Source: Selaginella moellendorffii
Lineage: Eukaryota; Streptophyta; Lycopodiopsida; Selaginellales; Selaginellaceae
DNA length: 64,000 bases
NCBI RefSeq assembly: GCF_000143415.4
Contig: NW_003314273.1
Location: forward strand, 41,848-105,847
Direction of reading: 5' to 3'
A program made the translations under genes and the position numbers. The stretch's first letter is position 1. Each line of letters opens with the position of its first letter. Positions 31,416 to 43,517 of this stretch are shown here, one piece after another. Below the pieces are notes generated by a model, which saw only the letters and a program-made list of their open reading frames with translations, searched no databases and had not been told where the DNA came from.

Positions 31416-32770
31416 ATGGCGAGCTTTGAAGTGCAAGAGCGCCAAGTCTCAATGATCTCTCCCGAGAAGAAACTGGAAGATGCCCACTACTCCAAGCTTC
31501 CATTCACGACTTTCGACATAATGCAAAAGAGAAGCAGCATGCCTTACCTCCAGCGCGTTTGCTTCTTCGAATCCAAAGGCGGTAGCAGTAGCAGTAACGA
31601 GAGCTTGATTGAGAGGATGAAGGCGAGCTTGGCCAAAGTCCTGGTAGATTTCTATCCCTTAGCTGGAAGGCTAGAGATAAAAAACGAGGGAGACAGACCT
31701 GTGATCTCTTGCAGCGGAGCCGGCGTTGAGTTCTGCGTCGCTGATGCAAACGTCTCCCTGGAGGAGCTCGATTACTCCCAGCCCCGGCCGTGGTTCTCCA
31801 AGCTGATCAAAAGAGGAAACTATGAGTTTAGTGGCTTGTCGACCAACATACCTTTCATCACTATCCAGGTAAAGATCCCGCAAAAAGGCTTTTTTCTCGC
31901 GTTTGATCTCGTGAAGAACAGGTGACCGTGTTTCGCTGCGGAGGCGTGTGTGTTGCTTGGTCGTATGATCATCTCGTCATGGACGGCAGCTCGCAGTGGC
32001 AATTCATGTGTTCCTGGTCCGAGATCTGTCGAGGCCTTCCCATCTCCAGGCCTCCAACTCACGACCGGTTTTTCGAGCAGCAGCACGAGCAGTTCTCCAG
32101 CATAACCCCGACCAGTTCCCTTTCATGTGTCTTCGAGGACGTTTCCTCTGGCATGGAGGCCAAGATCTTCGAGTTCGATGACGAGACTATCGAGAGGCTT
32201 AAGTTCTTGGCGTCGGGTCGTTTCTCAGCGTTCGAGGTCGTGGCGTCACAGGTCTGGATAGCACTTTGCAAGGCTCGCGATCTTCCAGCGTCTCAGAAAA
32301 CCAGCCATCAGCTTCCACTCAACTGTAGAAGCCGGCTGAGCACTCCTCTCCCGGCCGGCTACTTTGGAAACTGTGTGCTCTGTGCGTTGGCCGAGTCCAC
32401 AGCCGGGGAACTTGTGACTGGAGGGCTTCCATTCACGGCAGCTGTTGTCCACGAGGCAATCACGAGTTTCAAGAAGGATGAGATCCGCTCCGCAATTGCC
32501 ATCTACAACGAAGACACCAAAGGGACTAGCCCGTTCAGCAAAGGCGTGACAGATGGTGTGGATACCTGGGGTGGCAGCTCTCCAAGATTTCCAATGTATA
32601 GTCTGGACTTTGGATGGGGGAAACCAGCCGCTGTTCGACACGCTACGAAGCTGTGGAACGGCTTCTGCTTCTACGACCCGTCACCGAGAGGTGGTAAAGC
32701 CATTGAAGCCACGGTGTACCTTTCTCCTGAAACAATGGCGAAGTTCAGTGAGGAAGTCAAGACGAATTAA
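31416..32770 (+). CDS. BAHD acyltransferase, copy B (right arm)
   Basis: Exons 31416-31868 and 31922-32770 with a 53 bp intron (phase 0), 433 residues. HxxxD is HLVMD (H168-D172) and DFGWG lies at 380-384. The conserved KVLVDFYPLAGRL block is complete, unlike left-arm copy B'. An upstream in-frame ATG at 31377 would add 13 residues (MLFSSLSSLALPA), but the left arm does not keep it in frame, so the ATG of MASFEVQER is chosen. It is followed 184 bp later by copy A on the same strand. The cytosolic acyl-CoA-dependent transferase fold is certain; the acceptor is unknown. Confidence 0.93.
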
Positions 32771-32954
32771 TCCTGTGTACCACCTTACGTGTTATATCCA
32801 AAGTCCGTCGTCTCGTCTGCTTGTGTGACATGACTTGACTCCAATCAATCCGTGCCTGCTGTTTAGAATATAATATCCCCGAGCCTCTAGGAGTCCGTGC
32901 GTTTCTGTGCTGCTTTGCTTGTCACTGCGAGTTCGGGCTTGGATCTCCGACGGG

Positions 32955-34374
32955 ATGAAGATGAAAATGGACGACTTTCAAGTGAAAATCACCGAGGTAC
33001 ATCTTGTCTCGCCTGCAGATCCCACAGAGAGGTGTCAGCTCCCCTTCACAACATTCGATCTAATGCAAAAGAGGGACTCCATGCCATACCTTCAAAGAGT
33101 AGCGTTCTATGAATCCACTGGTAAAGACGCAGATCTCCTCGTCCGCAACATGAAGGAGGGCCTCGCCAAAGTTTTGGTGGACTTCTATCCCTTTGCCGGA
33201 AGGATAAGTTTCTCAGGAGGTGGCATGCCGGAGCTGGATTGCAACGACCATGGCGTCGAGCTGAGCGTGGCCGAGGCCAATGCGTCACTGGAAGAGCTGG
33301 ACACCTCTCAGTACTCACCGCTGTTTAAGAAGCTCATACTGCGTGGGAACTACGAAGAGACCACCATGACCGGCACAGCACCACTCTTCGCTGCTCAGGT
33401 ACCGTAGAGTTTTCCTTCTTTTTCCTGGGCACAGCTCTCAAGTATTCTTGGTGGATCTGTTCTTGGGGATCTCCCAGGTGACTAAGTTCAAGTGTGGAGC
33501 TGTGTCAGTTGCTTGGTCCTTCGATCACCTGGCAGTTGACGGGATCGCGATGATGCACTTCATCACCTCCTGGGCCGAGGCAAGCAGCGGCAAGCCGATC
33601 TCCAAGCCTCCAGTCCATGACCGCTACTTTGAGCGGAGGAACAAAGATCTGGCAGCCAAAGTTGATGATTCCGCTCCATTCCAGTACACCTTCGTGGATC
33701 CAACAGCTGGAGTGGAGTCCAGGATCTTCTCCTTCGACGAAGACGAGGTGGAGAAGATGAAAAAACTCGTGCTCGAAGGAAACTCCGACCAGCAAGAGAA
33801 CGGAGAACACGAGAGCTTCACCACCTACGAGGCCGTTGCGGCACACTTTTGGGTGGAGCTCTGCCGTGCTCGAGATCTTCCAAAGTCGCAGACGACGAGA
33901 GCCCAGATTGCCGTCAACTGCCGCCCAAAGATCGTGCCGCCGGTGCCACAGGAATACTTCGGCAATGTTGTTCTCCCCGGATTGGCGGTGTCCACCATCG
34001 GCGAGCTCACGGCACCCGGCAGCAAGGCGGTGGCGGCCAGGCTGCTCAAGAAATCCATCAGGAGCTTTGGAATGGAGGAGATCCGGTCGCAAATCCAGAG
34101 CTACCACGAGAACTACCGCAACAAAAATCCAATGGCGCAGGGGCTGACCGATGGAGTGGACATCTTCTTTGGGAGCTCGTTGCGGCACCCTCTGTACGAG
34201 GTGGATTTCGGATGGGGCAAACCTGTGGCGGTGCGCCACGGACGATTCCTATGGGACGGCTTCTGCTTCTTCGATCCAAGCCCTAGGGGCGGGAGGAGCA
34301 TGGACGCCACCGTACATTTGCCGCCCCCAACCATGGCCAAATTCGCAGCTACAATCAAAATGCTAGAACCCTAA
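32955..34374 (+). CDS. BAHD acyltransferase, copy A (right arm)
   Basis: Exons 32955-33398 and 33478-34374 with a 79 bp intron (phase 0), 446 residues. Motifs are at the same positions as in A': HLAVD at 165-169 and DFGWG at 391-395. Only 9 residues differ from A', but 5 fall within the last 25 residues (for example SMDATVHLPPPTMAKF against SMDITVHLPLPIMAKL). A and B are clearly related but diverged, so the tandem pair is older than the inverted duplication. A gypsy LTR begins about 40 bp after the stop, as in the left arm. Confidence 0.94.
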
Positions 34375-34413
34375 AATGGTACTTTCAAAATTTCACATTT
34401 TATTTTTTAAGAG

Positions 34414-37204
34414 TGCATAAAATATGGAAATGAAATATAAAAATATGCCCAAAAACCTTAATTTATATATAGGAGCACGTAATTCAGATTAAAACCAATT
34501 TGATAGCTAATGAAATTCTATTATGCTAATATTAGTTTATGACATTATAACTGTACATTTGGATTTTATATCATCCTTTACTCCCAGAATGATATAAAAT
34601 AGGTTTACTTAGGGATGGGCTGCAATATAAAAGAACATTAAGAGGAGGCATTGATGGATCTATAAGTGGTGTTAGTTGTTCTTAATCTTTTTATATTAGC
34701 ATTTCAGCTAATGTATATGTACAATTTTTGGAGGATCAACTTGCTAAACATCCTATTGAACCTCATAAATTTGTGGTCCCACTTGCCACAACACTTGGAT
34801 ATAGTTCTTTCCACTAAACAAGAAGCCCATTAGATAAACCATATGCCATAAAATTAAAAAAATATACTATCTACTTTGTACTTTACAAGTGGATGATAAT
34901 GGAAGTTGTAAAGTTGTTATTGTCCCAGTTATACACGGTTTAGATTTTTGGTAAACTTTGCTTGGACAAGTGGAATATTAATCAAATATTAGTTGTACAA
35001 CTTAGCATTGGCAATTTGGTAATCATGAAGGTAAACCCAACTCATCCAAGAGATGGCAAATAATCATCCTAATTTGAATGTTGAAAGTTCATGTACTTCA
35101 TGATCATCTATTTGAAGGTTCGAATGAGCCATTCCACTAAATCGTCTAACTGTGGATGATAAACACTTGTGAAAGTGTGGTATATCCCTAATCAAGACAT
35201 TAAAATGTGAAATGCCTTAGCCATAAATGACAGACCATTATCTAACAAAATTCACTTTCGACAAAAATGTTGGAACACCACTTGATTAAAAAGGAAGTAT
35301 TCAACAATAGTTGCAAACGTGCTAGCAAAAGCATTAACTTTCACTCAACGAGTCAAGTAGTTAGAAATAATAATGACATACTCATTACCAGTAGTCAATC
35401 GTGGAAAAGGCCCCATCATATCAAACGCCACTAACTCAAACGGATGGGAAATTATAATTAATTTCAACTGTCCTTTTGTAACAAAAGAGGAAGTATTACG
35501 AACTTGGAACCAAATGTAGCTATGCACATATTAAATAACATCACGTCGCATCTCTGGCCAATAAAAAGATTTGTGCAACGTCTTGGTCATATGAGAATAT
35601 CCTATCTACTCGCCTAAAACAAGAGAATCATAGTAGACATGGAGAAAGTGTGTAATAAACATTGAAAACACCACCAATGGTAAATGATTATTAGGATTTG
35701 TCCCCACAAAATAAAAAAAGCCATCCTTAAGGAGATATTGAGAATGTAAATGCCAAAATGGCAAATCATCAACAATTGATGCAAGATTCTCAAATCCATT
35801 GCGAAGCCTTTGAATCCATGACTCAATATTTTAAGCATCAAAACCTTGTCAAAAGAAGGTAAATTGTGCTTTGCACCTTGTGAACACTAAACATCAAATA
35901 TAACAACTACTAATAGCATGGAGTCCTTGTCTAAAAATTCACAGATGTTGGAAAAACAAGTTCGTTATAAAAATGAGAAAAGAGCAAAGAAGGAAGAAGA
36001 GCTCGAGAAAGGGCATTAACATCAACCATAGAACTCTCTAGAGATAAATAACATCAAAATCATATATCTGAAGCTTCAAAGCCCATCGAGCACTACGACC
36101 AACAAAGTTTGATTGCTTCAATAATAAAGTAATTATAACATAATCACCTTCTAGTAATGTTTGATATGCATGAAGTTTTTCAAAACCCCAAACTACTGCT
36201 AAACACTCCTTCTCTGTCATGAAATAGTTTACCTTTGTTCGTTATAATGTACAACTAATATATGTAATGGGATAGTGTTGACTAAGCACACTTGGGTTTT
36301 CTTGCATTAACACACCTCTGAGACCAATATTAGAAACATCCATATGTAAAATGAAAGGTCAAGTGAAGTCCGAATATACCAAAATTGGAAGAGTTGTTAA
36401 TAGCTCTTTGAGATTTATAAATGCTCGCTCACAGTCTATAGACCAGATAGAAGATGATATGGACAACGTTTGCAACACTCGCAACTATGTAGTACAATCA
36501 GAAAGATGATCAAAAAAACAATCAAGATACTACACCTTGCCCAAGTAACACTGCATATCATTTATACACTTTGGAGTAAGGAATTTTAAAACAACCACAA
36601 GTTTATCAGGATCAATTTGCAAGCCCTCATGAGAAATATAGTTAAGTTGTGTCCTTAAACCCAAATACATACTTCAACCACTTCAACTTTAAACCAACAT
36701 CCCGTAACCGATTCAACACCTTACGAACATCATAAATGTGTTCCTCCTATGTCCCCTCCAAATGGATCAAGATATTATTGATGAAGTCAACAACCACCTC
36801 CAACATGTCGCAAAGAACCTTGTCCAACATTCGTTGGAAAGTCACTAAAGCATTGTTTAAACCAAACAGCATCAAGAACTTGTATAAACCAAATGGTGTA
36901 TGAAAAATAGTCTTAGAAATATCTTCCTTGGCCATCGGCACTACCAATACCTAGAAGCAAAATCTAAGTTGGTGAACTGACTTCTCTCTAGACGATCTAA
37001 GAGATTAGCAGTGTGAGGAAGAAGGTATACATTCAGGATTGTCACTTCGTTTAATGGATGATAGTTGATGTAGAAACAAATACTCTAGTAGGCTTTATTA
37101 CAAGATGAACTTCACATACCCAAGGACTCTGCGACTTTTGAATAACACCCTTTTCCAATATTTCTTTGACATTTATATGTAAAATCTTGATCTCTTTTGG
37201 TGAC
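34414..37204 (-). mobile_element. AT-rich Ty3/gypsy (chromovirus-like) element, 3' part
   Basis: Minus-strand order from 37204 down: reverse transcriptase fragment (36947-36747 reads TPFGLYKFLMLFGLNNALVT and VDFINNILIH, where YxDD has decayed), RNase H with MTEKECLAVVWGFEKLHAY (36220), an integrase zinc-finger remnant with CAxxTxxxGxLK-like sequence near 35520-35345, integrase core near 35300-35000, and the 3' LTR at about 34414-34570. Stops and frameshifts throughout. The 5' half is cut off at about 37204, where foreign sequence begins with TGTGTAAGG. It shares its insertion point after BAHD gene A with the left-arm element. Confidence 0.8.
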
Positions 37205-38421
37205 TGTGTAAGGAACTAACTCCCCGAGGTGTGAAAAGCTAAAGGATCCCCGAAAGTATAACCAAAATGATAAAGAGTTCATTAGATGAGACCAAGTCCA
37301 AGATTGAGTTTGAGACCGACTCTAAGACCGAGTTCGAGACCGAGTTTGAAACCGAGTTTGAGACCGAGTCCAAGACTGAGTTCGAGATCAAGTCTGAGAT
37401 TCGAGATTGGGTCCAAGACCGAGATTGAGTTCGAAATTGAGTCCAACGAGTACGCGGGCCGATTTNNNNNNNNNNNNNNNNNNNNNNNNNNNNNNNNNNN
37501 NNNNNNNNNNNNNNNNNNNNNNNNNNNNNNNNNNNNNNNNNNNNNNNNNNNNNNNNNNNNNNNNNTTGGGGGGGGGGGGGGCTACAGGGGGTTCCAAAAA
37601 GTATAGTAGGGATAGTGAGGTTCAGTAATTAGTCTTGAAGGAAATCTCCAGTGGTGCTTCCAAATTGACTTGAGGTTGAGATTGGGGCTAAGGGGCCTTA
37701 GGTGGGAGTGAGCATGGACTCAGGTGATGCCAAAAGGGCCACCCAAGGAAGTGCTCAAGAGTAGCTCCCACTCCTAAAAGGAAAACCAACTGTTGTGTGC
37801 TCCTGGCTCATGTAGAGTGGTGCCCCACTTGAGTACCTTTGTGACTCATTGGTCCTCACTTTTCCTAGGGGCTTGGGCCTTCCCTTCGGGATGGAAATGG
37901 GGGAGTAGGGGTACTTATACTGGGCCATTAGGCCACAATGTTTCCCCTTGGTGTCCCGAAGCAAGTGTTGCATCCAAGGCTTGGGATTTAGAGGGTCCCA
38001 TGATCAAGTTTTATTGTACTAAGGGATGTTAAAAATTTGGAGGCTTAGCGTGCTTGGCTGCTTGTGCTTGTAGGGAGTGTAGCCAAACCTTAAATCTAGT
38101 CTAACCTGAGGAGGGGGATTGAGAGAGATTTGGGAATTCGTGGATGGATGGTTAATGCTCCATTGCTCGTATAGTGAGTAACTGAAACCAAGTAGGACCA
38201 AGTAAGAGCTGGTACAATATGTAAAAATCTTGGCGAGGGAACTTAATTAGGGCTAAGGTAGTGTTGGTCGAATAGACGAGGTAAACTGGCAAATTGGAAA
38301 GGAAAAATTTATGGCTTACAATTTAGTATTGGAGTTTTTTCCTCAGTTCTAGCGAAGGATAAAGGCAGATTGTTGGGAGATGGCAAGGTAGGGTATAAAA
38401 GAACTAAAGTGAAGATGGAAC
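37205..38421. mobile_element. Diverged copy of the non-autonomous element family, plus 5' flank of a gag region
   Basis: 37280-37450 is a 12-bp-period array (variants of GAGACCGAGTTC). A 100-N gap, a G run and GTTCCAAAAAGTATAGTAGGG follow. The same order (12-mer array, G run, GTTCCAAAAGTATAGTAGGG) occurs at 60467-60955 in the element at 59601-62102, and weaker similarity continues through 37690-38330. No LTRs are recognised around this copy. The last part, to 38421, is the left flank of the element inserted at 38422. Confidence 0.6.
37466..37565. other. Assembly gap of exactly 100 N
   Basis: A run of 100 N, a conventional placeholder size, lies between the 12-bp minisatellite and a G homopolymer. 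The equivalent place in the related element is about 60860-60908. True gap length is unknown, and open frames through it are meaningless. Confidence 0.99.
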
Positions 38422-38608
38422 TGTTGGGGGAAGGAGGGGCGCTTCCCCCAACGCTCGCTCAAACACAAGAAATGCTTTACTGCTCTCCACAAAATGCCCC
38501 CCCTCGCCCTTGTGAGGCAAAGGTTTTATACAAGGAAGATGGGGAATATTCTGAGGACCAGAATATTCCCTCTCTCTCTCTCACTCTCCCAGTGGCCACG
38601 CCCTAACA
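38422..38608 (-). repeat. 3' LTR of the Tat-like element
   Basis: 187 bp, matching 47294-47478. I count 11 substitutions and two single-base indels; all 11 substitutions are transitions. The start carries a self-complementary TTGGGGGAAG/CTTCCCCCAA stem, and a CT-rich run lies near the end. Confidence 0.88.
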
Positions 38609-39989
38609 TGCGACCACGATGGATCGCACTGGCTCTAGACACGCAAGAACCCTTCGAAGAGTGTAGAGTGTGCCTCTGCTACTGATGCCAAGTGCTGGTA
38701 GCTGCGTGAAATAGTAGAAACTGTAGAAAACAAAGTGGAAAAGAAAGAAAAGAGGTAGGTGTGAAGTTTGGAGACGGGGAGGAAAACCCGGTGGGAAACC
38801 CTATAGTCAAACTGGATCTTGAAGGTGAAGAAAAGGTGTAGAAAAAGTGTGAAAAGAGGAGGAAAATAGAGGAAGAAAAAGGTGTGAGTACCCAAAGAAC
38901 TTAACCCATACCTGGATTTCGGCTCAGAAAAGTGTAATATGCAAATGCAGCCTCTTGATGACTTCCGGTATGCTCCAAGGATTGGCCGAAATCAAGAAAG
39001 AAAGAGGTAGAAGAGGGGATGTGTTGCCCAAGGGTGGTAAGTGTGGAAATGATGAAAGATGGAGTGATATGGTGGAGCACCGAGATGGTGGTGGCACTCT
39101 AAAGTGGTAGCCATTGATAACCATTGGCCCGTAGAGTAAGCACTGGCCACTCGGAGTAGCCGGTAACTGGTAACTGGTAGCCAGGTACCTATAACCTGTA
39201 ACCGGTAACCACCTGCTCTCGCTCCTACTCTTGTGCCAGCTCCAGCACCGATATGGTGGAGTAATATGGTGGAGCACTAAGATGGTGGTGGCACTCTGAG
39301 AAGGTGGCTAGTCTGATGTGTCGGACTGAAGAAGTCAGCAGCTGAAAAAGATGTCATAGTCACTAGGTTGCCGGCAAAGGGAGGTGGCATGTGTCCACTG
39401 AGTGTTGGAGCAGAAGAAAGTGGCTTTGGCTTCTATGGCCTCGCCTAAAGATCCACCTAGGTGCCTTGAGTGAATAGGTTCACCTGGTTGGAAGAAAGTT
39501 GCTCCAGAAAAGCTAGTGCGTCGTCGGCAAATGGTCGTTAGGACATCTCGGAAACGGCACATCCAAATGAGGAGGTGTCTTTTGCTGCTGGTGCATGTAT
39601 GTGCATCCGTGGTATGGTGTAAATGTGACCTCAAACGGAGATGTGAATGATGGTGAAAGAATGAAAGATGCAAGACGGGCATCTAGAGATAAGTGCGGGC
39701 AACGCTGTTGGAAGTGATTGGTGATGGAACTGTGAGTGTAGATGATATGGAATGAGTGTGGGAAATGTGCAGGGTATAGTAATGATAAAGGAAGGGCCAA
39801 AGAACCTGGAACATAGACCGAGCCAAGCGAGGAACCTCCATACAAACGGCAATGCAGCCTGAGCACAAAATCCAAGGCATGGGCCACGGTCCAATGGAGA
39901 AACACCCTCTGAAAGTAAGAAAGTAGCCATGAAAGTAAAGTGAAAGAAAGGAAGAAAATGAAGAAGAAGAAGAAGAGAAGAGGAACGCC

Positions 39990-40942
39990 TCACCGGATGA
40001 AGCGTTTGAGATGAGAGTGGTTGTGAGCATGTGGGAGCTCACGTCCATCCGCATCAACTAGCATATATGCTCCGCCTCCGATGTGTCGCTGGACAAAGTA
40101 GGGGCCGGTCCAGCGAGGGGAGAACTTCAAAGATGGCGTGAACTCCTTGAGTAGAACGAGATCGCCATCCTCGAATGGTTCGGCAGACTGCTGGTGATCG
40201 ATGACTGACTTAATCTTCTGCTTGCCTCGAAGGAGATGTTTAGACGTGGATTGTCGCTGTTCTTCCAAGGCAAGAACCTCCAAGTCACGTGCATGAAGCT
40301 TGTCTTCATCGCTAAGCTGCATCGCTGCTGCGTATCGAAGTGAAAGTGAGAGTGATGGCACCTGGATCTCTACTGGAAGTACGGCCTCTATCCCATAGAC
40401 AAGGGAAAATGGGGTCGCAGAGATGGATGTCTTGAAGGATGTCTGAAAGGCCCACAATGCCGTAACCAAGTGCTCATGCCAATGCCTTGGGTGATCCTCC
40501 ACAAGCTTTGAGATGACTGTCTTCAATATCTTGTTGCTGGACTCTGCCTGGCCATTGCACTCAGGATAATAGCTGCTGCTCTTCACGTGCTTGACCTACA
40601 GCTATTGGAGAAGATGCTACATCACATGTCCAAGGAAGCCGCTGCCGCGATCGGAAATCAAAACAGTAGGAACTCCAAATCAACAAATGATGTACTCGTA
40701 GACAAACTTTGCTGTAGATTGTTGATCTGCCTATCGCCAAGGGGTGGCCTCGACCCATTTTGTGAAATAGTCTGTTGCCATGATGATGTATCGCTATCCT
40801 TTTGAGCTCGGTGGGTTGATCGGGTTGACAAAGTCAAGTCCCCACTAGAAAAAGGGACCCGGAGAAGTAATGAGCTGGAAAGGAAGACATGGAACATAGC
40901 TCCGGGGGTTGAACCATTGGCATTGCTCACATCACTTTGCAT
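39990..40942 (-). CDS. Integrase region of the Tat-like element (broken)
   Basis: The C-terminal half is open (40586-39990, 198 residues): YYPECNGQAESSNKILKTV holds the catalytic Glu of the DDE triad in the context typical of Tat/Ogre integrases. TPFSLVYGIEAVLPVE follows, then the C-terminal GDLVLLKEF and RWTGPYFVQ block. The upstream part (to about 40942) with the catalytic Asp residues is interrupted by stops. It inserts retroelement cDNA into the genome; inactive here. Confidence 0.8.
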
Positions 40943-41147
40943 AGGCTAGGCTGTCCTGGTGAATCCGAGGCCAAAAGTAGCCATGGTGCAAGAGGAGCTG
41001 TGCTGTAACCCGTCCCGAGAAATGCCCCGCACAAGAGTGGAAAGTGCGAAGGAGCTCAGGGACCTCGTGTTCCCCCACACACCACAACAAAACTTCTTGA
41101 GAAGTCCTCCTGTAAAGGTGTCCGTCAAGAAGGCAAAACCCCCGTGC

Positions 41148-42809
41148 TCAGATCTCCAACGCCTTTTGTTGTACTGGTGAGGAATCTGCTGGGAACTGAC
41201 CTAAATCCAGGTACACCGCAACATCCTGTAATGCTGCTGGGACCACAAAGGAAGTAGCCTCAGCAACCAGGAACTCGCTCGGATCCATCACACGCTTCCA
41301 CCACATGTGAAAAGTTGGTTGGAACTCTTGGATGGTCACAATCCAAGATGAAGTACGAGGACTGTGAACCAGTCGCTGTAAAAGAAAGGTCAGCACATTA
41401 AAATAGACGTGGAAATGGATACGGGCTCCAGCGAGAAAGTGACGGAATCGCTCCAAGGTGTAAACAATAGCCATTGCTTCTTTTTCCGCATCCATATATT
41501 TCTTTTCAGTCTCCTTGAACGAATGTGAGGCATAATATGTTGCATGTGGTGGCTTGCCAAGCTATGAACATTGGCAAAGGCATACTCCAAAAGCCTCTGT
41601 ACCTGTTGTGATGTAAATGTCAAAAGGAAGTTATCGTTCTGGTGGTTGGAGTACCAGGGCCGTGCGGAGTGACTGCTGTAGTGATTCAAAAGCTTGTTGC
41701 TGGGACTCACCCCAGATGAATGGAACATTGTGTTGTAGCAGAGCTACCAAAGGCTGTGAACGTGTAGCATAATTGTGGAGGAAATGGCAAAAGAAACCCG
41801 TTTGCCCAAGGAAGCTGCAAAGCTGTTTCAAGTTGGTTGGTGGGTTCCGATCCAGAATCTCCTGAGCCTTGGCTACCTAGGGTTTGATCCCATCTTGCGA
41901 GACATCAAAGCCTAGTAACCGGCCTTCAGTCACCCCAAATTTACACTTTGCCGGGTTCAACGAAAACCTGTGTTGTTGGCAGCGAGTGAAGATCTGTTCC
42001 AAGTGCACAAGGTGATCCTCAAAGGAGTCAGAGGTTGTGTACAGATCATCCATATACACCCTCAAGGCGCCTCCAATCAAGTCATGAAAGGTGTGGGTCA
42101 TAAAGCACTGAAAAGTAGCTCCGGCATTGCACAAGCCAAATGGGAGGACGTTGAAAGCAAAGATGCCCCAAGGTGTCCGAAAGGCCGTAAGATCTCGATG
42201 ATCCGGATGAATGAAGATCTAGTTGTACCCTGAAAAGCCATCCATGAAAGAGTAGTACTGGTGTCCAGCCATCTCATCCACAATTGCATTGATAAATGGA
42301 GTTGGAAAGTGATCTTTCGCAGTTCCCTTGTTCAAGTCTCAAAAATCAATGTAGAGGCAGAGTTTTCCATTTGCCTTGCATGCAGGGACGAGATTGCCCA
42401 CCCACTCTGAGCTCTCCAAAGGGTAAATAAAGCCGGCTGCTAGTAGTCACTCAATCTCCAACTTCATCTCGAAGTGAGCTGTCGGGCTGAAATGCCGCAT
42501 CTTTTGACGGACTGGTTTGGCTGACTCTAAAAGCACAATATTGTGCATGATTGTGTCCATGGGAACTCTTAGAAGTTGACTGTAGTCCCAATCAAACACG
42601 TCCTTGAAATCGTGAAGGAGATCCAAGAGCTTTGCTGTGTTTGTTGAAGCAAGCGATGTGGCGATAAATACCGGGTCCTTGTCATCACCTAGGAAAACGG
42701 CATGAACCTTGGAGTCTAGAGAAACCTTGGGTTCAGGGGGTTCATCTATCTTTGATTCCTCCCTGACTCTGGAAACCAAAGAGCAGGGAGTGCCTTTTGC
42801 CTCTCGCAT
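41148..42809 (-). CDS. Reverse transcriptase and gypsy-type RNase H of the Tat-like element (broken)
   Basis: 42809-42447: RT N-terminal part (FDWDYSQLLRVPMDTIMHNI, AKPVRQKMRHFSP). 42134-41877: ATFQCFMTHTFHDLIGGALR and YMDDLYT (catalytic YxDD), then NPAKCKFGVTEGRLLGF. 41831-41631: connection (LCSFLGQTGFFCHFL). 41495-41148: RNase H remnant DAEKEAMAIVYTLERFRHFL. Frames shift between blocks and at least one block (about 42440-42140) has in-frame stops, so no full polyprotein can be made. Confidence 0.8.
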
Positions 42810-42842
42810 TATAGTGATTGCTTGATGTGATAACTTGTCTGC

Positions 42843-43517
42843 CTAAAAGTTTTCTTCACAAGGGACACTTTGAAAGGTCACCTGAGAGAACCCATTCTTC
42901 AGGTTGACTGCCCGCTGCCAGAGCTCTTTCAGGTTCTCTTTGCGGACTTGGTATTCTCCAGTAAGTTGGCGTATGATGAGTTGCGCATCTCCAACAAAAG
43001 TGACTCGCCTAAACTTGAGATCTGTGGCCAGCTTCATGGCACTGATGGCCCCCAAGTACTCTGCTTCATTAGCTGATGTTGCTGGCAAAGTGATAGAGAG
43101 GTCGGCTACTTTGTTCTCCGCAGAATCAATCATCCAAACTCCAATGCCGGCAACCTGGTTTTTGGGGTAGAAAGCACCGTCAAAATAAGCTGTAATCATA
43201 GGAGTGGCCTCTTCCTCAAATAAAGATGCTGGAGACACCACATCCGGCAAGACCGTCTCTGGTAAGTCTGGTAAAAACATTGCTGTTGGATCTGGAGTCT
43301 TTGTTTGTTGTTCTCTTTGCTTCTGATGCTTTGAGCGCTCGATGTCCAATGCAAGGACTATAGCCAGGTACTCTGCAAGCGAAGGGAGATCCTTCACTAA
43401 AGTCCAGTTCAAGTCTGGTGCTAAAGTTTCAGTGTAATACCCTTGGATTTGTACTAGGGGCTCCACGGTAGGAAATTCTGAACTCAAAGAGCTATAACTT
43501 GCATGCAGCACGTCCAA
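42843..43517 (-). CDS. Archaeal-type RNase H domain located before the reverse transcriptase
   Basis: An open stretch of 224 residues. AYFDGAFYPKNQVAGIGVW, then SANEAEYLGAISAMKLA, then FVGDAQLIIRQLTGEYQV, gives the Asp-Glu-Asp set of an RNase H of the archaeal/plant HI type (aRNH), complete up to VPCEENF. A TAG stop then interrupts what should continue as ADKLSHQA in the same frame, leading into the RT 34 bases later. In plant Tat elements a second RNase H of this type is known, usually between gypsy RNase H and integrase. Here it lies upstream of RT. Confidence 0.82.
   Translation of the reverse strand: MDVLHASYSSLSSEFPTVEPLVQIQGYYTETLAPDLNWTLVKDLPSLAEYLAIVLALDIERSKHQKQREQQTKTPDPTAMFLPDLPETVLPDVVSPASLFEEEATPMITAYFDGAFYPKNQVAGIGVWMIDSAENKVADLSITLPATSANEAEYLGAISAMKLATDLKFRRVTFVGDAQLIIRQLTGEYQVRKENLKELWQRAVNLKNGFSQVTFQSVPCEENF

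Larger units (their letters stand above)
31290..35340. repeat. Right arm of large inverted repeat
   Basis: Reverse-complement counterpart of about 1-4020. The inner end, near 31290, lies just upstream of BAHD gene B. The outer part is the gypsy LTR and integrase sequence. Position 1 of the window corresponds to about 35340, and the element continues beyond here, so the true outer limit is not visible. Confidence 0.85.

Noticed and set aside
37388-37628. Open frames spanning the N run
   Set aside because: They cross 100 unknown bases and a minisatellite, so the translation is meaningless.
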